DNA of 12,543 bases from Anaerolineae bacterium (GTDB lineage Bacteria; Chloroflexota; Anaerolineae; B4-G1): assembly GCA_030620125.1 (NCBI GenBank), contig JAUXFI010000035.1, positions 1-12,543 on the forward strand, in the 5' to 3' direction. Below, piece after piece: positions 6,870-12,430 of the stretch (its first letter is position 1; each line of letters begins with the position of its first letter). The notes below the pieces were generated by a model. That model was not told the origin of the DNA. It searched no databases and saw nothing but the letters and a program-made list of their open reading frames with translations. The translations under genes were made by a program, and so were the position numbers.

Positions 6870-7856
6870 ATGAGCACAAAGAAAGGCCGCGTCTTTTCCG
6901 GTGCCCGGCCCACTGGCCGCCAGCACCTGGGCAATTACCTGGGCGCCATCCGCAACTATGTCGCCCTGCAGGACGATTACGACTGCGTCTACTGCATCGT
7001 TGACCTGCACGCTCTAACCACCCTCGGGAACACTGATATGCTGCGCGAGTGGACCTACGAAATGACCCTGGACTGGCTGGCCGCCGGGATGGACCCCGAA
7101 GAGGGCACCATCATCTTTGTCCAGTCCCACGTGCCGCAGGTGACCGAACTGCATCTCCTGTTTTCGATGGTGACCCCCCTGGGCTGGCTCACTCGCCTGC
7201 CGACCTTTAAGGACAAAGTTCGCCAGCAGCCCGACAACATCAACTACGGGCTGGTCGGCTACCCGGTGCTGATGGCCGCCGACATCACCCTCTACAAGGC
7301 GGGCATCGTCCCGGTGGGGGTGGACCAGGCCCCCCACCTAGAGTTCACCCGTGAGGTCGTACGCCGCTTCAACCATCACTTTGGCGACGTGCTGATCGAA
7401 CCCCAGGCCAAGCACACCGACTTTCCCAAGGTGCTGGGGATTGACGGCGAGCAAAAGATGAGCAAGTCGCTGGACAACCACATCGAGATCGCCGCCTCGC
7501 CGGAAGAGATCGAGCAGCGCGTGATGCAGATGGTCACCGACCCAGCCCGCCGCTACCGCTCCGACCCCGGCCATCCCGAGGTGTGCAACGTCTTCACGCT
7601 GCATGGCTTCTTCTCGCCCGGCGACGTGGCCCGCATTGAGGCCGACTGCCGTTCAGCAGCCATCGGCTGCGTGGAGTGCAAGCGGCTCTTTGCCAGGAGC
7701 CTGGCCGACTACTTTGCGCCGCTCCGTGAGCGGCGAGCGGCGCTGGCCACAGACCCCGATCACGTGTGGGACATCCTGGCTGATGGCGCTCGCCGCGCCT
7801 CCGCCATCGCCGCCGAGACCATCGCCGAGGCCAAGGCCGCTGTCGGGTTGCCCTGA
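6870..7856 (+). CDS. trpS: Tryptophanyl-tRNA synthetase
   Basis: A 328-aa class I aminoacyl-tRNA synthetase of the usual bacterial TrpRS length; it charges tRNA-Trp with tryptophan using ATP. The HIGH-type signature is PTGRQHLGNYLGA (14-26, HLGN at 19-22). The tryptophan/ATP pocket segment is GVDQAPHLEFTRE (150-162), and the KMSKS loop is perfect at 196-200. The start follows GAGGAG (6854-6859) at 10-nt spacing. The stop TGA (7854-7856) lies 4 bp before the next ATG, so trpS and the MazG-like gene are co-transcribed. Confidence 0.97.
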   Translation: MSTKKGRVFSGARPTGRQHLGNYLGAIRNYVALQDDYDCVYCIVDLHALTTLGNTDMLREWTYEMTLDWLAAGMDPEEGTIIFVQSHVPQVTELHLLFSMVTPLGWLTRLPTFKDKVRQQPDNINYGLVGYPVLMAADITLYKAGIVPVGVDQAPHLEFTREVVRRFNHHFGDVLIEPQAKHTDFPKVLGIDGEQKMSKSLDNHIEIAASPEEIEQRVMQMVTDPARRYRSDPGHPEVCNVFTLHGFFSPGDVARIEADCRSAAIGCVECKRLFARSLADYFAPLRERRAALATDPDHVWDILADGARRASAIAAETIAEAKAAVGLP

Positions 7857-7860
7857 GCGC

Positions 7861-8223
7861 ATGGCAGATGATAACATCACCCTCGCCGACCTGCGCCAGC
7901 GCGTGGCCGAGTTCGTGGCCGCCCGCGACTGGCAGCAATTCCACGTCCCCAAGAACCTGAGCGTCGCCATCGCGGTCGAGGCCGCCGAACTGATGGAGCA
8001 CTTCCAGTGGCTCACCCACGAACAGGCAGCCGCCGCCGTGCAGGACGAAACGAAACGAGCCGCCGTGGCCGACGAACTGGCCGACGTACTCATCTACCTG
8101 TTCAGCCTGGCGAACGCGCTGGATATTGACGTGAGCACGGTGATGCTGGGCAAACTGGAGCGGAACGAGCGACGCTTTCCCATCAAGGAGTGGCGGGGCT
8201 GCGCGCGGGGGGTTGGAAAATGA
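7861..8223 (+). CDS. MazG-like nucleotide pyrophosphohydrolase
   Basis: A 120-aa all-α NTP pyrophosphatase of the MazG/RS21-C6 superfamily. The Mg-binding pattern ExxE...ExxD is E40-AA-E43 and E72-LA-D75 within VADELADVLIYLFSLAN. The upstream KNLSVAIAVEAAELMEHFQW block is typical of the short single-domain members that hydrolyse dCTP or modified dNTPs to monophosphates (house-cleaning). The exact substrate cannot be read from sequence. The start at ATG 7861 lies 4 bp after the trpS stop, with no clear ribosome binding site, implying translational coupling to trpS. A longer open frame upstream is an out-of-frame shadow of trpS. The C-terminus (RGCARGVGK) is basic and likely flexible. Confidence 0.88.
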   Translation: MADDNITLADLRQRVAEFVAARDWQQFHVPKNLSVAIAVEAAELMEHFQWLTHEQAAAAVQDETKRAAVADELADVLIYLFSLANALDIDVSTVMLGKLERNERRFPIKEWRGCARGVGK

Positions 8224-8271
8224 ACATTCACTCCAATTCCACGTTTCACGTTTCACATTCAGGAGTCAGAA

Positions 8272-8709
8272 ATGCGGGCAGTCGTACAGCGGGTTAGCCG
8301 GGCCTCGGTGAGCGTCGCGGGCGAGGTCGTCGGCGCCATTGAGCGAGGCGTGGTCGTGCTGGTGGGTGTCACCCACGGCGACACGGAGGAACAGGCCGAG
8401 TGGCTGGCGCGAAAAGTAGCCGGCCTGCGCATCTTTGAGGACGACGCGGGCAAGTTGAACGCCGGCCTGCTCGACGTGGATGGCGCGGCGCTGGTCATCT
8501 CTCAGTTCACGCTCTACGCCGACACGCGCAAGGGCCGCCGTCCGAGTTTCACCGGCGCTGCCCCACCGGAGGTGGCCGAGCCGCTGGTGGAGCATTTTGC
8601 CCAAACGCTGCGAGATCACTCCGTGCCTATCGAGACCGGCATCTTTGGCACGCACATGCTGGTAGAGATCTATAACGACGGCCCCGTGACCATTCTACTG
8701 GAGCGGTAG
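8272..8709 (+). CDS. dtd: D-aminoacyl-tRNA deacylase
   Basis: A 145-aa DTD1-type protein, the full family length. It removes D-amino acids (and glycine mischarged on tRNA-Ala) from tRNA. Signatures are the [13 protein letters not shown] start, [17 protein letters not shown] at 77-93, and the NDGPVT motif (135-140) that carries the cis Gly-Pro gate excluding L-aminoacyl substrates. The start follows AGGAG (8261-8265) at 6-nt spacing. It lies 48 bp after the MazG-like gene with only a CACGTTTCACG-type repeat between, so it is probably in the same operon as trpS, whose product DTD helps police (D-Trp-tRNA is a classic substrate). Confidence 0.96.
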   Translation: MRAVVQRVSRASVSVAGEVVGAIERGVVVLVGVTHGDTEEQAEWLARKVAGLRIFEDDAGKLNAGLLDVDGAALVISQFTLYADTRKGRRPSFTGAAPPEVAEPLVEHFAQTLRDHSVPIETGIFGTHMLVEIYNDGPVTILLER

Positions 8710-8765
8710 TACGGTGAGGGTGGGGCACATTGCCGAATTCGGTAGATCCAGACTTGAGAAGCTAA

Positions 8766-8775
8766 CCCCCCCCCC
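8766..8775. repeat. Homopolymer of ten C
   Basis: A run of ten cytosines in the dtd-GNAT intergenic region. It lies 25 bases upstream of the target duplication of the MITE and about 240 bp before the next gene. It is a likely slippage or sequencing-error site. Confidence 0.9.
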
Positions 8776-8799
8776 AGGTGCGGCTCTGCTCAGCACGTG

Positions 8800-8959
8800 G
8801 GCTTGCCTCCAGGGCTGTTCAGTTCTCCGCACAAAGCGGATCAATGGACAGGATTTACAGGATGAACAAGATAAAAGCAAGAAAAAATCCTGGAAATCTT
8901 GTTAATCCTGTCCAAAAGTGAGGCGTTTATTTAGAACTGAACACCCCTGGGCTTGCCTC
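8800..8959. mobile_element. MITE-like element with 10-bp target-site duplication
   Basis: The direct repeat GGCTTGCCTC (8800-8809 and 8950-8959) flanks a 140-bp element. Its ends CAGGGCTGTTCAGTTCT (8810-8826) and AGAACTGAACACCCCTG (8933-8949) are inverted repeats, 16 of 17 matching. Inside, a second inverted repeat is built from GGACAGGATT.../AACAAGAT (8846-8872) against 8895-8913. There is no transposase. CAGGG-type ends and 8-10 bp duplications are as in the ISAs1 family from general knowledge, so that family is the suggested donor of mobility; this is not verified. Confidence 0.8.
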
Positions 8960-9006
8960 ACTGTCAAGCAGACTCAAGAGCCTGCCTTGTCACGATAGGA
9001 GCGGAC

Positions 9007-10155
9007 ATGTCCTCGTCAAACATCGAAATAGTGCCGGTTCAGGACGAGCAGAGCCGCGAGCGCTTTGTACGCTTCCCGTGGCAGGTTTACCGCAATGATC
9101 CCTTGTGGGTTCCCCCGCTCATCCGTAGCCAGCTTCGTACCCTGGACCCGCAGCGGGGGTCGTTCTTCCGCTACGGCGAGGCCGCCCTGTTCATGGCCCG
9201 GCGCGATGGGCGGGACGTGGGCCGCATCGCCGGTTGGATCAACCACCGCGCCAATCAGTTCCTGAATGAGAAAGCAGCCGGGTTTGGCTTCTTCGAGACG
9301 CTCGATGACTATAAAGTCGCCCAGGCGCTGTTGGACGCTGCGTGCGACTGGGCTCGCGGGCAGGGGATGGAGACTATCCGTGGGCCGTTTTACTTCTCGA
9401 TGGACGATTCGCCCGGAGTGTTGATCGAGGGCCTCGACCGCCCGCCGGTGCTGCTGTGCGGGCACAGTCCGCTCTACTATGCCGATCTCCTGGAGCGGTA
9501 CGGCCTGGTCAAGTACAGGGACGCTTACGCTTCCTGGGTAGACCTGGCTGTGTTCAAAGGGGACGTCGCCAACCTGCCGCCCAAAGTGCTGCGCGTGGCA
9601 AAGGCCGTGCGTCGCAGAACCAGAGTTCAGATCCGTGCCATGCGGATGGAGGACTGGGACGCGGAGGTGGAGCGGGTGATGTACCTGGTCAACGAGGCAA
9701 TGGGCCACATGCGCAACCACGTACCGATGGACGAGCAAGAGTTCACTCGCTTCACCGACGAACTGCGGCAGGTAGTTGATCCCGACCTGATCTTTTTTGC
9801 CGAGATAGATGGTCAACCGGTGGGATTCTCGGCGACGGTACCCGACATCAATCAGGCGCTCAAAGCGGCCAACGGGCGACTCTTTCCACTGGGTTGGCTC
9901 CGGCTGTGGTGGCGCATGCGCCACATTGACGTCGCCAGCCTGAAACTCCTGGCCGTGCTGGAGGAATACCGTTCGCGGGGATTGGATTCGTTGCTCTATG
10001 TGGAGACGACGCGAGCGCTGTTGCGCAAGGGGTATGTCTGGGTTGACCTGTCACTCACTGCCGAGCACAACGAGATGATCAATCGCCTCGTCCGAAATCT
10101 GGGCGGGCAGCGGTACAAGGTGTACCGTACCTATTGCATGTCTTTGGTGTCGTAG
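9007..10155 (+). CDS. GNAT-superfamily N-acyltransferase, two-lobed
   Basis: A 382-aa protein. The C-terminal lobe has an acetyl-CoA-binding motif A, VLEEYRSRGLDSLLYVETTR (317-336), and ends with YVWVDLSLTAEHNEMINRLVRNLGG, typical of GNAT folds. The N-terminal lobe (~55-135) also looks GNAT-like (LFMARRDGRDVGRIAGWIN, then the GPFYFSMDDSPGVLIEG patch at 126-142). The overall architecture resembles uncharacterised YghO-like acyltransferases; substrate unknown. ATG 9007 is chosen because AGGAG (8997-9001) is 5 nt upstream; the frame extends to TTG 8953 through the MITE edge, which is unlikely to be translated. No good promoter is visible between the MITE and the gene, so transcription may come from the dtd side or from within the element. 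Confidence 0.82.
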   Translation: MSSSNIEIVPVQDEQSRERFVRFPWQVYRNDPLWVPPLIRSQLRTLDPQRGSFFRYGEAALFMARRDGRDVGRIAGWINHRANQFLNEKAAGFGFFETLDDYKVAQALLDAACDWARGQGMETIRGPFYFSMDDSPGVLIEGLDRPPVLLCGHSPLYYADLLERYGLVKYRDAYASWVDLAVFKGDVANLPPKVLRVAKAVRRRTRVQIRAMRMEDWDAEVERVMYLVNEAMGHMRNHVPMDEQEFTRFTDELRQVVDPDLIFFAEIDGQPVGFSATVPDINQALKAANGRLFPLGWLRLWWRMRHIDVASLKLLAVLEEYRSRGLDSLLYVETTRALLRKGYVWVDLSLTAEHNEMINRLVRNLGGQRYKVYRTYCMSLVS

Positions 10156-10177
10156 CATTGGAGGACTGGTGGGAAAC

Positions 10178-10291
10178 CTATACCTGGTCGCCCACACGGC
10201 TCGACGTGACCGCGAGACTGAGCACCAATACACCCAGGCACGTGCCGAACATCATACCGACAAAGACACTCGCTGCAATGACCAAGAACAT
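10178..10291 (-). CDS. 37-aa single-pass membrane microprotein (DUF3789-like)
   Basis: Minus-strand ORF with ATG at 10291-10289 and stop TAG at 10180-10178. GAGGTGA (10302-10296) lies 7 nt upstream of the start as a ribosome binding site. The protein begins MFLVIAASVFVGMMFGTCLG and continues as one hydrophobic helix to about residue 28, ending with a short polar tail SSRVGDQV. Short N-terminal-membrane proteins with a VGxxFGxxxG face recall DUF3789; this similarity is from memory. It has its own good promoter on the minus strand and is convergent with the GNAT gene, ending 22 bp from its stop. Function unknown. Confidence 0.65.
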   Translation of the reverse strand: MFLVIAASVFVGMMFGTCLGVLVLSLAVTSSRVGDQV

Positions 10292-10343
10292 TGTATCACC
10301 TCGTTCCGCGGTAATTAGCCGCATTGATTAGCTATCTAAAGAC

Positions 10344-10373
10344 ATTGTACCACAAGCGTCTCCTGGAGCGCAA
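10344..10373 (-). promoter_or_regulatory. Promoter of the 37-aa microprotein
   Basis: Minus strand: -35 TTGCGC (10373-10368), an 18-bp spacer, -10 TACAAT (10349-10344) preceded by TGG as an extended -10, about 50 bp before the start codon. The same TGG-TAnnnT layout is seen at the trpS and M16 promoters in this window. Confidence 0.55.
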
Positions 10374-10408
10374 TAGGATTTCTGTCCCATTACCGCAGTA
10401 CTATTCCG

Positions 10409-10560
10409 AGAGCGTGTCTTAAAAGTCGGCGTTAACCTTGCGAAGGTTCCAAAGTGCCCTGGAATTGGTCCCGTTCCTGCCGAACGCAGGCTCTTTTGGC
10501 CCAAAATCTGTCTCGAAACCTTCGCAAGGTTGCCCTCTTGTGACTTTCCAAACACGCTCT
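10409..10560. mobile_element. Nested inverted-repeat element (152 bp)
   Basis: Outer ends 10409-10427 and 10542-10560 are 19-bp inverted repeats, 16 of 19 matching, beginning AGAGCGTGT. Inside them lies a second inverted repeat (see 10434-10531). No coding potential or transposase is present and no clear target duplication is seen. It sits between two minus-strand genes and looks like a MITE that has captured or been hit by the 15-bp-ended unit. Confidence 0.7.
10434..10531. repeat. 98-bp unit bounded by 15-bp inverted repeats (unit B)
   Basis: AACCTTGCGAAGGTT (10434-10448) and AACCTTCGCAAGGTT (10517-10531) are identical in sequence and orientation to the ends of unit A at 5567-5667, with nearly the same span (98 against 101 bp). 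The interiors share no obvious similarity. Confidence 0.85.
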
Positions 10561-10611
10561 GAGGCTATACAACACAGTTCGTGGATGCCCGTCGCCCCCC
10601 GGCGCTGCCTC

Positions 10612-10980
10612 TCATGGGGGCTTCTTCGACTCTGGCTTTGGCCCGCGCCCCAGCAGATACTCGACCCACGGGCGCAGCATATCTGCATCGGGCATCCCTC
10701 TGGCCCGCGCGACCAGCTTCTCCTGGCGGAAGAACAGGAACTGTGGCCGTGTTTCTACGTCGTATTGCGCCTGCGCCTGGGGAGCGTCTGCCGCGTCCAG
10801 CTTCACCACCAGAGCCTCGCCTGCGTACTCGCGGGCGAGCTGCGCCAGCACGGCGTTGAGTTGCTGGCGTGGGACCTCTTGTGCCGACCAGAAGACCGCT
10901 ATGACAGGGAAGGGGGCCTGTAGCACCACCCGCTCAAAACTCAAGTCGTTGGCATTGATAGGAGCATCGTACTGGACCAT
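10612..10980 (-). CDS. Thioredoxin-fold protein lacking the CxxC motif
   Basis: A 122-aa thioredoxin-like protein. The strand VIAVFW (26-31) is followed by SAQE (32-35) where thioredoxins have CGPC. The cis-proline loop is kept (DVETRPQFLFF, P79), as is the C-terminal helix MLRPWVEYLLG. The protein contains no cysteine at all, so it cannot do dithiol chemistry; a binding or chaperone-type role is more likely. ATG 10980 is chosen because AGGAGG (10991-10986) is 5 nt upstream; the longer frame back to 11253 runs through the divergent promoter region and is not expected to be translated. It ends in a basic, proline-rich tail (PKPESKKPP). Confidence 0.85.
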   Translation of the reverse strand: MVQYDAPINANDLSFERVVLQAPFPVIAVFWSAQEVPRQQLNAVLAQLAREYAGEALVVKLDAADAPQAQAQYDVETRPQFLFFRQEKLVARARGMPDADMLRPWVEYLLGRGPKPESKKPP

Positions 10981-11013
10981 CTCAACCTCCTCGCCTCTGA
11001 TAAGTGGTATCGT

Positions 11014-11041
11014 ATTATAAGCGTTCTGCGAGGCTTGACAA
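11014..11041 (-). promoter_or_regulatory. Promoter of the thioredoxin-fold gene
   Basis: Minus strand: -35 TTGTCA (11041-11036), a 16-bp spacer, perfect -10 TATAAT (11019-11014), 34 bp before the start codon. Its -35 overlaps that of the divergent plus-strand promoter by five of six bases, so one RNA polymerase should exclude the other. Confidence 0.7.
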
Positions 11042-11062
11042 CTTTCTGGACTAGAGTATAAT
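11035..11062 (+). promoter_or_regulatory. Consensus sigma-70 promoter of the short RNA
   Basis: Perfect -35 TTGACA (11035-11040) and perfect -10 TATAAT (11057-11062) separated by 16 bp; the strongest-looking promoter in the window. Transcription should begin near 11069. Confidence 0.8.
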
Positions 11063-11088
11063 CTTCCCATCTTGTAAGGAGGTATGGT

Positions 11089-11190
11089 ATGCGCACTGCA
11101 ATGTCCGTCATCAGGGTGCTCCGGCCACGCGATGCTAGCGGGGGTCGGATGCTGCCTTGTCGCAGTGCGCCTGGCCAGGGATTGACATAA
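11089..11190 (+). CDS. 33-codon ORF with a perfect ribosome binding site (leader peptide or small protein)
   Basis: ATG 11089 lies 6 nt after AAGGAGG (11076-11082), the best ribosome binding site in the window. The peptide starts MRTAMSVIRVLRPRDASGG, is basic with one cysteine, and ends at TAA 11188-11190, ten bases before the terminator stem. There is no membrane segment and no run of one regulatory codon as in classic amino-acid attenuators, although arginine codons are frequent. Third-position GC is lower than in the neighbouring genes, so coding is not certain. The 9-bp long-range RNA stem begins at the last base of its start codon, so structure could gate translation. Confidence 0.45.
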   Translation: MRTAMSVIRVLRPRDASGGRMLPCRSAPGQGLT

Positions 11191-11199
11191 CGTCATTGT

Positions 11200-11239
11200 A
11201 GGCCGTGGGTGCATGCGACGCCCACGGCCTTTTTGTTTT
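11200..11239 (+). terminator. Intrinsic terminator of the short RNA
   Basis: GGCCGTGGG (11201-11209) pairs with CCCACGGCC (11221-11229), extended by an A-T pair at the base. A T-rich tail with nine T in ten bases (11230-11239) follows. Strong GC stem plus U-tract, ten bases after the 33-codon ORF. Confidence 0.85.
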
Positions 11240-11260
11240 CTCCATACTCGCATCGCTCCG

Positions 11261-11299
11261 CAAGGCCGTGGGCACTGTCCACGGCCTTGTTTTCTGTTT
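11261..11299 (+). terminator. Second, near-identical terminator stem before the GNAT gene
   Basis: CAAGGCCGTGG (11261-11271) and CCACGGCCTTG (11279-11289) form a perfect 11-bp stem with a 7-nt loop, followed by TTTTCTGTTT. The core GGCCGTGG/CCACGGCC is the same as in the terminator 60 bp upstream, so arms can be exchanged between the two hairpins. Confidence 0.75.
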
Positions 11300-11329
11300 C
11301 CCTACCGACACTTTATGGAGGACAAAACC

Positions 11330-12346
11330 ATGTCAACAACATTGTCATTACTTGAGCACTTTACGAGCCGCCCGGCAACGCTGGATGATATAGAGACCGT
11401 CGTTGATCTCTTGAACGCTTGCTCCATCGAGCAGACCGGCAAGCCGCGAACCGAGGCGCACAGGATCCATAACGATTGGCAGGCTCCCACCTTTAACCTG
11501 GAGACCGATACGCTGGTCGTGATCGCGCCGGGGGGCAAGCTCGTGGGCCACGCTGCGTTGTGGGACTCGGAACCACACGTGCGTATCTACGTGGCAGGGG
11601 ACGTGCATCCCGACTACAAGGGGCAGGGTGTCGGTACAGCCCTTTGCCAATGGGCCGAGGGACGCGCCCGGCAGTCCATCCCCAAGGCGACAGAGGGCAC
11701 CCGTGTGGTGCTGCTGCAGGATACGATAAGCACCGATACGGCGGCCCAGGAGTTACTATGCGAGCAAGGTTACCAGTTGGTACGCCACAGCTTCCGCATG
11801 GTCATCAAGATGGATGGCCCGCCGCCGGAGCCGATCGTGCCCGAGGGTATCACCATCCGTTCCTTCGTCCGCGAGCAGGACATGCGCGCTCTCGTGCTTG
11901 CGGACCGCGACGCATTCCAGGATCACTGGGGGTACGTCGAGCATCCCTTCGAGGAAGAATACCAGGAGTGGGTACACTGGATAGAGAACGATCACGATCA
12001 CGATCCGTCACTCTGGTTTCTGGCTATGAACGGGGAGGAAATCACCGGCATGTCGTTGTGTTGTCCCAAGACAGTCGAAGACCCAGGGATGGGGTGGGTA
12101 GATGGGTTGGGCGTGCGGCGGCCCTGGCGGCGGCGCGGGCTGGCGCTGGCCCTGCTGCACCACAGCTTTGGCGAGTTCTACCGGCGCAGCAAACGCAAGG
12201 TGGGCCTGGACGTTGACGCGCAGAGCCTCACCGGCGCTACCCACCTCTACGAGAAGGCTGGTATGCACATGGATCGCCAGTACGCCAACTATGAGAAGGA
12301 ACTGCGACCTGGTGAGGACCTGAGCACGCAGTTCTTGGAAGAATAA
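11330..12346 (+). CDS. Tandem-GNAT acetyltransferase (mycothiol-synthase-like architecture)
   Basis: A 338-aa protein with two GNAT domains. The first carries motif A VHPDYKGQGVGTAL (92-105). The second carries VRRPWRRRGLALALL (262-276), followed by DVDAQSLTGATHLYEKAGM, a typical GNAT C-terminal strand-helix. The two-domain layout resembles MshD (mycothiol synthase), but duplicated GNATs are common and the substrate is unknown. A His-Asp repeat (DHDHDP, 221-226) in domain two is unusual. ATG 11330 is chosen for GGAGGA (11317-11322) at 7-nt spacing; the in-frame ATG 11314 and the longer frame from 11213, which runs through the terminators, lack such sites. No separate promoter is visible between the second terminator and the gene, so expression may need read-through of both. 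Confidence 0.87.
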   Translation: MSTTLSLLEHFTSRPATLDDIETVVDLLNACSIEQTGKPRTEAHRIHNDWQAPTFNLETDTLVVIAPGGKLVGHAALWDSEPHVRIYVAGDVHPDYKGQGVGTALCQWAEGRARQSIPKATEGTRVVLLQDTISTDTAAQELLCEQGYQLVRHSFRMVIKMDGPPPEPIVPEGITIRSFVREQDMRALVLADRDAFQDHWGYVEHPFEEEYQEWVHWIENDHDHDPSLWFLAMNGEEITGMSLCCPKTVEDPGMGWVDGLGVRRPWRRRGLALALLHHSFGEFYRRSKRKVGLDVDAQSLTGATHLYEKAGMHMDRQYANYEKELRPGEDLSTQFLEE

Positions 12347-12430
12347 CAATTACTCAAACTGCCTTCCCGGAAGCTAAAAAGCTGACCATATCGCCCTGAA
12401 CATTTCGGACGTCACCAAATAATTTGGGGT
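12347..12430. other. Short intergenic stretch after the tandem-GNAT gene
   Basis: Eighty-four bases with no recognisable gene, promoter or strong terminator before the long inverted repeat begins at 12431. Confidence 0.6.

Larger units (their letters stand above)
11069..11239 (+). ncRNA. Predicted ~165-nt structured transcript of unknown class
   Basis: It is defined by the consensus promoter just upstream and the intrinsic terminator at 11200-11239. The RNA can fold with a 9-bp closing stem, GCGCACTGC (11091-11099) with GCAGTGCGC (11162-11170). Inside this, AGG/CCT, then TCCGGCC with GGTCGGA (one G-U), then CGC/GCG around GATGCTA form one elongated arm. It matches no riboswitch or RNA family I can recognise. 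It also carries a 33-codon ORF, so it may be a dual-function RNA, an attenuator leader for the GNAT gene, or simply a small mRNA. Confidence 0.55.

Noticed and set aside
8953..9006. Extension of the GNAT gene to a TTG at 8953.
   Set aside because: That region overlaps the MITE target duplication and lacks a ribosome binding site, whereas ATG 9007 has AGGAG at 5-nt spacing.
11091..11170. A tRNA or tRNA-like fold, because of the ~80-nt span closed by complementary ends.
   Set aside because: There is no T-loop GTTCRA, no anticodon arm at the right place and the closing stem is 9 bp; it does not fit a cloverleaf.
11084..11185. An alternative 33-codon, cysteine-containing frame starting at ATG 11084 in the short RNA.
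   Set aside because: Its start is only one base after the AAGGAGG, too close for initiation; ATG 11089 has ideal spacing.
11213..11329. A 39-codon N-terminal extension of the tandem-GNAT protein.
   Set aside because: It would translate through two terminator hairpins, and ATG 11330 has GGAGGA at 7-nt spacing and matches the expected GNAT start.
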